From NCBI GenBank assembly GCA_021797025.1, contig JAKAAK010000153.1, positions 1-7,567 of the forward strand: a DNA stretch of 7,567 nt. Direction: 5' to 3'. This document shows positions 1 through 5,697 of this stretch, one piece after another (position 1 is the first letter of the stretch; the number at the start of each line of letters is the position of its first letter). The position numbers were made by a program, and so were the translations under genes. This stretch comes from Thermoplasmata archaeon. GTDB lineage: Archaea > Thermoplasmatota > Thermoplasmata > Thermoplasmatales > Thermoplasmataceae. Under the pieces are notes generated by a model. That model saw only the letters and a program-made list of their open reading frames with translations, made no database searches and was not told where the DNA came from.

Positions 1-541
1 TATCTATGTCAAAATCTATAAAATCCTTATACCTTTTCAGTGCGTTTGTTGTGTGGGGATCAACGGTTATGATATTTTTTATGCCCTTTGATTTGAAGAA
101 GCTGTATAGTTTTTCTCCATATTCCTTATATTCCTTTATGAAACCTGATTCTAGGAGGAGTGCACCTGAATATGGCTCCTGATCATACAGGTACCCAAAT
201 TTTACACCTGATCCTGAAAGCATGGATGTTATACTTTTCAGTATTCTGAATGCCCTCTGCAATTCCTCATCCTTGGGTTTTATAAGGAATTTTGATGCCG
301 TCATGAGTCTTTTGGGTATGTTAAGGCGGTATATCTTCGGGAATAATGCCTCATAACGCTTTAAAATGCCTGAAATCTGGTACATATATGATGTGTAGAT
401 TACAGTGTCTCCATTGTTTGGAATTACATTTGCCCATGATGAATATAATTTTGTGTCCAGTGGAAATGGCAAATAGCTGTCCATTAAATTCTGGAAAATC
501 AGATCTCTCATTTTCTCGATGCGTTTTTTATTGATATCCAT
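1..541 (-). CDS. CCG-domain (HdrB/GlpC-like) protein lacking cysteines, 3' partial
   Basis: An open frame runs on the minus strand from ATG at 541 to the window edge, giving the first 180 residues; the C-terminus lies outside. Recognition rests on spacing and motifs of the (Fe-S)-binding CCG family found in heterodisulfide reductase subunit B, GlpC and related proteins. GDTVIYTSYMYQ (residues 44-55) occupies the place of the first cysteine strand. EPYSGALLLESG (122-133) resembles the EPCCG(G/A)xLL motif. After the usual helix, KNIITVDPHTTNALKRY (155-171) matches the region that normally reads (S/N)xPGC. No cysteine occurs in the visible part, so no classical cluster can be bound there; a structural, heme-linked or partner role in an electron-transfer complex is inference. 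An A/T-rich TATA-like element sits about 22-35 nt upstream of the ATG, fitting a leaderless transcript. The coding frame is sound; the family call is fairly likely but made by eye. Confidence 0.72.
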   Translation of the reverse strand, partial: MDINKKRIEKMRDLIFQNLMDSYLPFPLDTKLYSSWANVIPNNGDTVIYTSYMYQISGILKRYEALFPKIYRLNIPKRLMTASKFLIKPKDEELQRAFRILKSITSMLSGSGVKFGYLYDQEPYSGALLLESGFIKEYKEYGEKLYSFFKSKGIKNIITVDPHTTNALKRYKDFIDFDID

Positions 542-562
542 GAAAATAAAGGCATTGATTGC

Positions 563-576
563 TAATAAATTTATTT
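563..576 (-). promoter_or_regulatory. TATA-like promoter element of the CCG-like gene
   Basis: On the minus strand this stretch reads AAATAAATTTATTA and is centred about 28 nt before the ATG at 541. That is the spacing expected of an archaeal TATA box when transcription begins at or next to the start codon. No Shine-Dalgarno sequence lies before the ATG, in agreement with a leaderless message. Confidence 0.4.
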
Positions 577-701
577 GCAAACATGTTTCATTAAGTGTTA
601 TTATGTGGAAAGGCTATTGTACTGTTAACAGAAAGATATATTTCCATAAAATATTGGGTACGAGTAGAAAATTCATAACCAGCGGGGAATAAGGTAAAAA
701 G

Positions 702-772
702 TTAGTAATTGATTACTAAATATTCAAATAAATTTAGTAATCAATACCAAAAAATTAATAATAATTAGTAAT
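702..772. promoter_or_regulatory. Phased TTAGTAAT operator array upstream of the ATPase gene
   Basis: The octamer TTAGTAAT occurs at 702-709, 734-741 and 765-772. The first is half of a perfect palindrome, TTAGTAATTGATTACTAA (702-719). The second continues as TTAGTAATCAATAC (734-747), matching the other strand of the palindrome over 12 bases. Start-to-start spacings are 32 and 31 bp, about three helical turns, so all sites face the same side of the DNA. The last site abuts the TATA box at 772-778, so a bound protein would block TBP. This looks like cooperative repression, perhaps by a dimeric HTH regulator; the regulator is not in the window. Confidence 0.6.
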
Positions 773-780
773 ATATAACT
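769..780 (+). promoter_or_regulatory. TATA box of the DUF4143-type ATPase gene
   Basis: TAATATATAACT contains the core TATATAA (772-778). The core ends 28 nt before the ATG at 806, predicting a start of transcription only a few bases upstream of that codon. The same 12 bases occur on the minus strand at 3993-3982 as the promoter of precursor A. Its position argues against the GTG at 785, which would lie upstream of the expected transcript start. Confidence 0.5.
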
Positions 781-805
781 AAATGTGGATTTATCAACGA
801 TTTCA

Positions 806-2098
806 ATGCAAAATCCCTGGTGGCGTGACAGGACAGGAATACTTAGAGATAATAAGGTAAAAAAAGCCCTTGAATTAAATCCAAGACATATTTACGAATA
901 TAAGGACGAAAATATAATACTGCTGGGGCCAAGACAGGTCGGAAAAACAACCTATATAAAATTGGTAATAATGGATCTACTTCTAAATAAAAATGTTAAT
1001 CCAAGAAATATTTTATACCTGACATGCGATTTTATAGATGATAAGGAAGAAATAAAAACAGCCTTATCTTTCTTTGATGCACAATCAGATCAGAAGAGTA
1101 TGAGATTTATCTTTCTGGATGAAATTAGCTTTGTTAAAGATTGGAATATATTAATACTCGGTCTTTTCAATTCAGGATATCTTAATGACAAACGAATTTA
1201 CCTCACGGGTTCCTCCTCTATTTCCCTATTGAAGGAAACATTCCCAGGTAGGAATATTGCAAAGGTTATATTTTTACCCATGCAATTTAAAGAATATTTT
1301 GATTTGTTTTTTAAAAAAATAGATGTAGATACGGATATAGACATCCGTAAAGTAGGAGATTTTTATAAGTTATCCTTAAAAGTATCCCCGTATATCGAAG
1401 AGTTAAACCACGCTCTGGAACAGTACTTGATAACGGGAGGCTTTTTATGGCCATCTTATGAAGTTAGGGATTCAGACCCTCTGGATAGATTATACGAAAT
1501 TTATAAAGATGCGATTATAGGGGATATTTCAAAACTTGACAAAAGGCAGTTGTATTTTAAAGAGATTGTTGAACAGATGATCTCGAGCTATACCTCACGG
1601 TTATCTGCTAATTCCATAGCTCAGAATACATCTATAGGTTCAAATAAAACTGTGGAAGCCTATATTGAAATAATGCAGGATTTGTTTATTGCCAGAATAT
1701 TTTATAAAAAATTGAATGGAAAAGTCATGTACAGAAGCAATAAAAAGATATATTTTACAGATCCTTTTATTTACAGGGTATTAAAAAAATATACCAAGGG
1801 TGAATCAGAATACAGGGAAGGTGAGCAGGCAAAAGTCATAGAAGGCGTCGTCGGTAACCATCTATTCAATAAATTTCATGAAATATACTATGTGGAAACC
1901 AAAAAGGGAAAGGAGGTTGATTTCCTTTATAATGATACAGGAATTGAGGTAAAGTATGGAAATAAAAAAGTGAATAATTTATATTTCCCAAAGGGATATT
2001 TGTTAACAAGGGATACTTTGCCCTACTTAGATGGTGATAGGGCAGCTATACCTCTATCTATATTCCTGTATCTTATAAGTTCAGAAAGCCATTTATAA
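806..2098 (+). CDS. AAA+ ATPase with C-terminal DUF4143 nuclease-like domain
   Basis: A protein of 430 residues from ATG 806; an in-frame GTG at 785 would add seven residues, but the TATA box at 772-778 favours 806. The N-terminus MQNPWW is typical of archaeal members of this ATPase family. Walker A is GPRQVGKTT (residues 41-49), Walker B FIFLDEI (101-107), and sensor-1 is TGSSS (134-138). A winged-helix-like segment follows at about 255-300, and the C-terminus carries KEVDF (369-373) and IEVKYG (380-385), the degenerate PD-(D/E)xK core of DUF4143. Such ATPases are abundant in archaeal accessory regions; their substrate is generally unknown, and a defence or DNA-linked role is only suggested. 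The gene stands alone on the plus strand, converges with protease A, and is preceded by a phased operator array. Length and motifs look intact. Confidence 0.9.
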   Translation: MQNPWWRDRTGILRDNKVKKALELNPRHIYEYKDENIILLGPRQVGKTTYIKLVIMDLLLNKNVNPRNILYLTCDFIDDKEEIKTALSFFDAQSDQKSMRFIFLDEISFVKDWNILILGLFNSGYLNDKRIYLTGSSSISLLKETFPGRNIAKVIFLPMQFKEYFDLFFKKIDVDTDIDIRKVGDFYKLSLKVSPYIEELNHALEQYLITGGFLWPSYEVRDSDPLDRLYEIYKDAIIGDISKLDKRQLYFKEIVEQMISSYTSRLSANSIAQNTSIGSNKTVEAYIEIMQDLFIARIFYKKLNGKVMYRSNKKIYFTDPFIYRVLKKYTKGESEYREGEQAKVIEGVVGNHLFNKFHEIYYVETKKGKEVDFLYNDTGIEVKYGNKKVNNLYFPKGYLLTRDTLPYLDGDRAAIPLSIFLYLISSESHL

Positions 2099-2339
2099 TT
2101 CTTACTTTTACATGAACTTTAGGTTATCCTGAATTTAATTCTTTATGTGATGGTTTGATGAATTTGACACGTTCGGCACGTATAAAAGATGGCTAAGGAT
2201 AGGTTCGTCCTAGAAATATTTCCAATTGATAGGGGTTTTTTATTGTGTGGATTTTCCAGATCAAGACTTATAGCAAACTTCAATAGTGCCGAGTGCATGA
2301 AATGGAGTTTATATTCTACATATAGTTTACTGAATTTTA

Positions 2340-3386
2340 TCAAGGTTTATCACTCAATTTTTCAATCCTTAATTCAGAAGTGGAGTCAACGTATAGCAAC
2401 CTTTTTCCATTAATTCTTTTCTCTTCATATAACCTCAGCTTTTTTATCATAGATATAACTGCCTCACTGTTACCGTCCATATGTTCTAATGCAAACCGGT
2501 CAGCCTTTATCTGGTATGACCCATTGATTTTCAAGCCGAGCTTTTTGAGCCTTAGATCAATTAATGTGGCAACTACTGTACTGAGAAGGAGAATTACATT
2601 GTATATAATATTAATAACTGAAGTCAATGCTGTTTCAAGGGTTACAAGGTTTATTGCAAAATATACTAAGTTCGTATATACAAATGCGTTTATAGAGGAT
2701 ACAGCAATTGAATATATAAAAGGCAATGCATAGCTATTATTTTCTATGTGCCCAATCTCGTGAAGCAATAGTGCATCTCTCTCCTCCTCAGAAATTGTAT
2801 TCCAGAATGTTCTATCAATGCAAATTTTCTTTCTTAATATTCCATTGACCCATGCCCCACCTCTCTTTCCTGATTTCTCAAACATTAGTATTTCAGGAGT
2901 ATTCCCTGTGATCCCGGGATATCTATTAAAAAATGAATTCATTACAGTTTTGTCTTCAACTCCGTGATTGAACCCAGGGGAAATATTTTTGAGGTGAAGC
3001 ATAGCAGAAACCGTAATTGCTAAACCTAAGGTTAACCAGACAACAATAAATGTGATAAGGTATTCCCTAATTATGGGAAAGTTCTCTATCCTAACAAACT
3101 GAATCCACGGTACCAGTAAAAAAGCTATTATTCCGAATTCGTTTAGAAATCTGTACCTGGTCATAACTGGAGATGCATCCTTATCTTTTTTTACAAATCT
3201 GGGAGTAAAATATCTATAGAGTATGAATACTGATATAGAAAAAGAGGCAAGAGCAAAGTTAAAATAAAACGGTGCCTGCTTTAAAACTTCAAAAGTAAAT
3301 CCGATCAATCCACTTGTTACAGAAATAAAATAAATGAAAGAATCAAATTTACTGTTTCCGCGAATTCTGGAAAATCGTATTCTCAT
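2340..3386 (-). CDS. Membrane M48-family metalloprotease A (HEIGH; third zinc ligand E to Q)
   Basis: A protein of 348 residues with about four hydrophobic segments before the catalytic domain (roughly 15-35, 40-60, 82-97 and 106-132) and two after it (219-245 and 250-277). The zinc motif HEIGH is at 209-213, within LLLHEIGHIENN. The downstream M48 signature ExxAD, whose glutamate is the third zinc ligand in HtpX and Ste24, is present as QIKADRFAL (292-300), so that ligand is glutamine. Members are membrane proteases with active sites at the membrane face; here the inferred substrate is the product of precursor A, encoded 36 nt upstream on the same strand. ATG 3386 is preceded by GGTG at 3395-3392 with 5-nt spacing, which fixes the start. 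Catalytic competence is uncertain because of the Q. Confidence 0.9.
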   Translation of the reverse strand: MRIRFSRIRGNSKFDSFIYFISVTSGLIGFTFEVLKQAPFYFNFALASFSISVFILYRYFTPRFVKKDKDASPVMTRYRFLNEFGIIAFLLVPWIQFVRIENFPIIREYLITFIVVWLTLGLAITVSAMLHLKNISPGFNHGVEDKTVMNSFFNRYPGITGNTPEILMFEKSGKRGGAWVNGILRKKICIDRTFWNTISEEERDALLLHEIGHIENNSYALPFIYSIAVSSINAFVYTNLVYFAINLVTLETALTSVINIIYNVILLLSTVVATLIDLRLKKLGLKINGSYQIKADRFALEHMDGNSEAVISMIKKLRLYEEKRINGKRLLYVDSTSELRIEKLSDKP

Positions 3387-3422
3387 AAAGGCACCATAAA
3401 TTGATTTTAATTTGACTGGTTT

Positions 3423-3959
3423 TTACCATGCTATGACCGTTGCTGCAATAGCTGCCAGAGTTACTGGGTCAACATATATTACAGAATCTATCGCCACCTC
3501 CAGAGCAATTTCATCTATGGTACCATCTACAAGGAAAGTCATAGCAACATCCATGGATATCTCTTCTACTACTTCTACACTCATAAAGGTCCCAAAACCC
3601 ACCTCGAGAAGCACTCCAGTAAGCTCTTCAGCAAGGCCTCTAACGGTGGGCAATTGTCCCCAGTGAAATATTTCAAATGCTATAATATCTCCTGCTTGGC
3701 CTGATGATGTTGCAATGTTACTAGTAGTAGTCGTTATTTCCATATCATATGGCACTGCATTTGATTCCATTGCATATATTCCATTATAAATAGGTACACC
3801 CATAGTAGATAATAAAACCGCAATTGCAAATATAGATATTATTGCTTTTACCCAGTTGTTTCTGTGTTTGTCACTGTAAATCCTTCCCGTATCACCGTTA
3901 CGGTACTTCTCCATGGCAATCAATTCCCTATATGTAGGATTCAAGATATTTGATTCCAT
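3423..3959 (-). CDS. Secreted/membrane-anchored precursor A with conserved leader
   Basis: I recognise no named family. The 178-residue product has a charged N-terminus with MEKYRNGDTGRIY at 16-28, one membrane segment (about 36-55, WVKAIISIFAIAVLL), and an Ala/Asn-flanked stretch near 61-68 where cleavage could occur. A T/S-rich linker (70-87) leads to a core beginning GDIIAFEIFHWGQLPT (90-105) and ending in an aliphatic tail VIAW. The leader is nearly identical to precursor D (7068-7567), while the core diverges; the GDI..E..H(W/F)G motif is shared by all three copies. It is followed by protease A, its likely processing enzyme. Start ATG 3959 is set by the TATA box at 3993-3984, with a (TAT)8 tract between. 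Possible roles are peptide antibiotic, signal or surface antigen; none is proven. Confidence 0.8.
   Translation of the reverse strand: MESNILNPTYRELIAMEKYRNGDTGRIYSDKHRNNWVKAIISIFAIAVLLSTMGVPIYNGIYAMESNAVPYDMEITTTTSNIATSSGQAGDIIAFEIFHWGQLPTVRGLAEELTGVLLEVGFGTFMSVEVVEEISMDVAMTFLVDGTIDEIALEVAIDSVIYVDPVTLAAIAATVIAW
3820..3931 (-). repeat. Leader-encoding repeat shared with 7456-7567
   Basis: These 112 bases, coding for the N-terminal region and membrane segment of precursor A, match 7456-7567 (precursor D) at about 106 positions by hand count without gaps. Identity falls sharply downstream in the core-coding part. This is the pattern of duplicated genes with a constrained leader and a diversifying product, or of gene conversion confined to the leader. 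Confidence 0.85.
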
Positions 3960-3981
3960 AATAATAATAATAATAATAATA
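3958..3981 (-). repeat. (TAT)8 microsatellite between TATA box and start of precursor A
   Basis: Read on the plus strand the tract is eight perfect ATA units; on the minus strand it is TAT repeats running directly into the ATG at 3959-3957. It fills nearly all the space between the TATA box and the start codon. Slippage by one unit would change that spacing by 3 bp without touching the reading frame, so promoter strength or start-site choice could vary between cells. Confidence 0.85.
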
Positions 3982-3983
3982 AG

Positions 3984-3993
3984 TTATATATTA
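3984..3993 (-). promoter_or_regulatory. TATA box of the precursor A operon
   Basis: On the minus strand TAATATATAA, with core TATATAA at 3990-3984, lies 25-31 nt before the A of the start codon, the classical archaeal position for a leaderless transcript. An A-rich stretch (GAAAAATTA) immediately upstream could serve as the TFB-recognition element. The 12-mer TAATATATAACT is identical to that before the ATPase gene. Confidence 0.6.
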
Positions 3994-4012
3994 ATTTTTC
4001 TATACAGTTCTA

Positions 4013-4060
4013 TAATGCCTGATTTTACTACGTTTATGGCATTAATAGATATATATCTAT
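4013..4060. promoter_or_regulatory. Inverted repeat and 16-bp palindrome upstream of precursor A
   Basis: TAATGCC (4013-4019) and GGCATTA (4038-4044) form perfect 7-bp arms separated by 18 bp. Directly adjacent, ATAGATATATATCTAT (4045-4060) is a perfect 16-bp palindrome. Both lie about 20-70 bp upstream of the precursor A TATA box, where activators or repressors would bind. AT-rich palindromes can arise by chance in such DNA, so a regulatory role is tentative. The rest of the 3994-4192 gap shows nothing further that I can name. Confidence 0.35.
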
Positions 4061-4192
4061 ATTTGGTTAAATTTAAGAATAAATAATGAAACTAGTTATA
4101 TTATCCTTAGTATAAGAATCGTAAGTATTAAAATCTATAAAACTATTAAATCTTAACAGAATATCTATAACAAACTATGAATTACAAAAATT

Positions 4193-4377
4193 TTAATCTA
4201 GATACTTGTTAACATTTGATGTAATGTATGCTGTAATTACAAATATTATGCCATCAGTTTCTCTAAAAACCACTACGAGTAAACGAGTTTTCAATTTCTT
4301 AATAAGTACACTTTCAGATACTTTATGTACAATTTTTTTGGATGTGCAAAGGCATGCTTTGAATATATAATTATCAT
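4193..4377 (-). pseudogene. DUF4258 toxin-like gene, frameshifted at an A7 tract and shortened
   Basis: The ATG at 4377-4375 overlaps the stop of the DUF2283 gene as ATGA. The frame begins MIIIYSKHAFAHPKK, where YSKHA is the usual start of DUF4258 proteins, but then runs to a stop at 4293-4291 after 28 residues. In the -1 frame, from the seven-A tract (4339-4333 on the minus strand) to TAA at 4195, it continues with RLLVVVFRETDGIIFVITA and YITSNVNKYLD, the typical DUF4258 C-terminus. One added A would give an open 61-codon gene. The product is still shorter than usual because the helix after YSKHA (ERMxxRGI-like) is missing. In zero frame the tract is a slippery A AAA AAA heptamer, so programmed frameshifting is an alternative to decay. 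DUF4258 is regarded as a RelE-like toxin candidate, often paired with DUF2283. Confidence 0.72.
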
Positions 4378-4601
4378 TTTACTATAGAAGTTGCATTACC
4401 GATATCTTCAGTAATCAAAGTTTTAATATCAAATTTGTTCATTGAAAAATTAAGGATTTCTATTCCAATTAAATGTTTATTCTTATCAAGATCAACAATT
4501 ACATCTTCATTTATTTCTGTTGATTCCACAATGTGTGCCCTTGAAAGTTTAATGTAAGCAGCGTCAGTTTGCGAATCATATTCAAGAATATATTTTTTCA
4601 T
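4374..4601 (-). CDS. DUF2283 family small protein (antitoxin-like)
   Basis: The 75-residue product matches DUF2283 along its length: YDSQTDAAYIKLSRAHIVES (residues 9-28), followed by TEINEDVIVDLDKNKHLIGIE and ILNFS. This corresponds to the family pattern YDxxxDAxYIxL...T.EI...VIVD.D....xGIEIL. Length is normal. DUF2283 genes often lie beside DUF4258 genes and have been proposed as antitoxins; here the ATGA overlap with the broken DUF4258 gene supports translational coupling. The gene is 57 nt downstream of the 65-residue membrane protein and has a TATA-like stretch of its own, so it may be transcribed separately from the cassettes. If the toxin is dead, this would be an orphan antitoxin. Confidence 0.88.
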   Translation of the reverse strand: MKKYILEYDSQTDAAYIKLSRAHIVESTEINEDVIVDLDKNKHLIGIEILNFSMNKFDIKTLITEDIGNATSIVK

Positions 4602-4616
4602 ATACAGTTCAATTTT

Positions 4617-4632
4617 AAATTATAGATATACT
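4617..4632 (-). promoter_or_regulatory. Possible TATA box before the DUF2283 gene
   Basis: The minus strand reads AGTATATCTATAATTT here, ending about 16 nt before ATG 4601 with its TATA-like part at roughly -20 to -31. There is no Shine-Dalgarno sequence before the ATG, which fits leaderless transcription from an internal promoter. AT-rich sequence makes this easy to obtain by chance. Confidence 0.3.
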
Positions 4633-4658
4633 TTGCCATGGATAATATTTGTTATATA

Positions 4659-4856
4659 TTATAGATTTTCAATACCAGAATATGCATCAAAAATATGGGA
4701 AAATCTTGTGGCAAAATCTATTCTATAAGCGATGAAGAATCCAAGGAAAACAGCCTTGATGTTCAACTCCATGGTGACAAATGATGTTAACAATATCAGG
4801 AACTCCTGTCCAGTAAGGTGAATTGTAAACCTCCCACTTATATCCCTAACTTTCAT
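4659..4856 (-). CDS. Small hydrophobic protein coupled to protease B, candidate immunity protein
   Basis: The ATG (4856-4854) shares its A with the TAA stop of protease B (TAATG), so translation is probably coupled; no separate ribosome-binding site is seen. The 65-residue product has a polar start, then hydrophobic stretches at about 18-29 (EFLILLTSFVTM) and 32-45 (NIKAVFLGFFIAYR), compatible with one or two membrane passes, and a short C-terminal tail. Codon choice resembles the neighbours. I recognise no family. A small membrane protein at the end of a precursor-protease cassette would suit an immunity or accessory factor, which is inference. It might also be a chance ORF; cassette A has no convincing counterpart. 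Confidence 0.55.
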   Translation of the reverse strand: MKVRDISGRFTIHLTGQEFLILLTSFVTMELNIKAVFLGFFIAYRIDFATRFSHIFDAYSGIENL

Positions 4857-5686
4857 TATAGACGGCCCAGTTGTTTAAATCTTTTTGCCAGCTCTTTTTT
4901 CAATCTCTTCTGTGTATATATAGGGATATTTTTGGAGGCAAAACTCAAGGCTTTCTGTAAAGTGGATTTTATAATATCCATAGTTACACCGTTATTTAAG
5001 GCAAAACGGTCGGCCCTTATTTCATTTTGAATCAGGTAGACCTTTAATATGATAAAATCCAGTACCATTACCGCAACTAAAGTTAAAATTATAATAAACG
5101 ATAGAATGAACGTTCTAGTAAGTACGTAATTTACAAGTGCTAAAATTAAACCTAAAGACGTTAATAAAAAGATTATACTCATAAGATATGTATTTTTCTC
5201 ATCATTCTTTATATAGTGTCCTATCTCATGAAGTATCACACCATCCTTTTCCCTATTTTCAAGAATTTGCCAGAATCTTTCATTAATAAATATCCGGAAT
5301 TCTTTCTTTGTTGTCGAAAATACTGGAGATGGTTTCCTGATTATATGATTATTCAGATTATTAAATTTATATACAGATATGTAACCTTTAGTAATATTAT
5401 TGTATTTCTCAGAATAATATTTAGACAAATCTGAATCTATTTCAGAATCGTAAATATAACCGAAGTTATCCCTCCTGTATGAATTTTCCTTAAAATTATC
5501 CCTTTTCGAATGTTTATAGCTCTGAAGAAATACAATGAATAGAAACCCTGTAACGAAATCCAAAATAATTCGAATGGTATTTATTTCCCTGGACTGAAGA
5601 GGTAAATAAGAATATAAATAGTTATATGGTAGAAAATTTAATGTTAGTACAATTATAAAAATAATTATGTAACCTATTTTTTTCAT
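4856..5686 (-). CDS. Membrane M48-family metalloprotease B (complete zinc site)
   Basis: A protein of 276 residues starting MKKIGY. The start is fixed by AGGTG at 5697-5693, six bases before ATG 5686; an open frame continues 19 codons further upstream, into precursor C, but that part is not expected to be translated as this protein. Hydrophobic segments lie at about 5-22, 37-55, 168-190 and 193-218. HEIGH is at 153-157 and the third-ligand signature is intact as NEIRADRFAL (E222), so of the three proteases this one has the full HtpX/Ste24-type zinc site. It is shorter than proteases A and C, having two rather than four N-terminal membrane segments. It follows precursor C, whose stop codon TGA overlaps the ribosome-binding site, and is coupled to the 65-residue protein downstream. 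Its inferred role is processing of the precursor core at the membrane. Confidence 0.9.
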   Translation of the reverse strand: MKKIGYIIIFIIVLTLNFLPYNYLYSYLPLQSREINTIRIILDFVTGFLFIVFLQSYKHSKRDNFKENSYRRDNFGYIYDSEIDSDLSKYYSEKYNNITKGYISVYKFNNLNNHIIRKPSPVFSTTKKEFRIFINERFWQILENREKDGVILHEIGHYIKNDEKNTYLMSIIFLLTSLGLILALVNYVLTRTFILSFIIILTLVAVMVLDFIILKVYLIQNEIRADRFALNNGVTMDIIKSTLQKALSFASKNIPIYTQKRLKKELAKRFKQLGRL

Positions 5687-5692
5687 ATGGGG

Positions 5693-5697
5693 CACCT
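5693..5697 (-). promoter_or_regulatory. Ribosome-binding site AGGTG deciding the start of protease B
   Basis: On the minus strand TGAAGGTGCCCCATATG places AGGTG six bases before ATG 5686. It immediately follows and partly overlaps the TGA stop of precursor C (5700-5698), so translation is likely coupled. It selects the MKKIGY start over the upstream extension of the frame. Confidence 0.7.

Noticed and set aside
346..534. 62-codon plus-strand open frame
   Set aside because: It is a shadow of the minus-strand CCG-like gene; the opposite strand has a continuous frame with conserved motifs.
783..860. ATG at 783 in a different frame just before the ATPase gene
   Set aside because: It gives only about 26 codons, lies upstream of the transcript start predicted from the TATA box, and shows no similarity to anything.
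2181..2245. Possible tRNA-like T arm (GGTTCG) or terminator hairpin with T-run near 2235-2241
   Set aside because: The stem TAGG/CCTA is only 4 bp with a 5-base loop and no other tRNA arms fit. The T-run may end the ATPase transcript but is too far downstream and too common in AT-rich DNA to call.
2143..2343. 66-codon open frame (minus) starting at a TTG that overlaps the stop of protease A
   Set aside because: It has only a TTG start, no ribosome-binding site, no recognisable domain or membrane pattern, and a composition unlike its neighbours. I treat 2099-2339 as the spacer between convergent genes.
2189..2413. 74-codon open frame (plus) starting MAKDRF
   Set aside because: It overlaps the 3' end of protease A antisense, has no clear promoter position or homology, and reads like chance sequence.
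3423..3959. Precursors as class III (pilin/archaellin-like) signal peptides
   Set aside because: There is no short basic leader with a prepilin-peptidase site before the hydrophobic stretch; the membrane segment follows about 35 polar residues, fitting a type II anchor or an unusual export leader better.
4224..4370. 48-codon plus-strand open frame starting MYAVITN
   Set aside because: It is antisense to the DUF4258 remnant, which explains its coding-like look; the minus-strand homology is much stronger.
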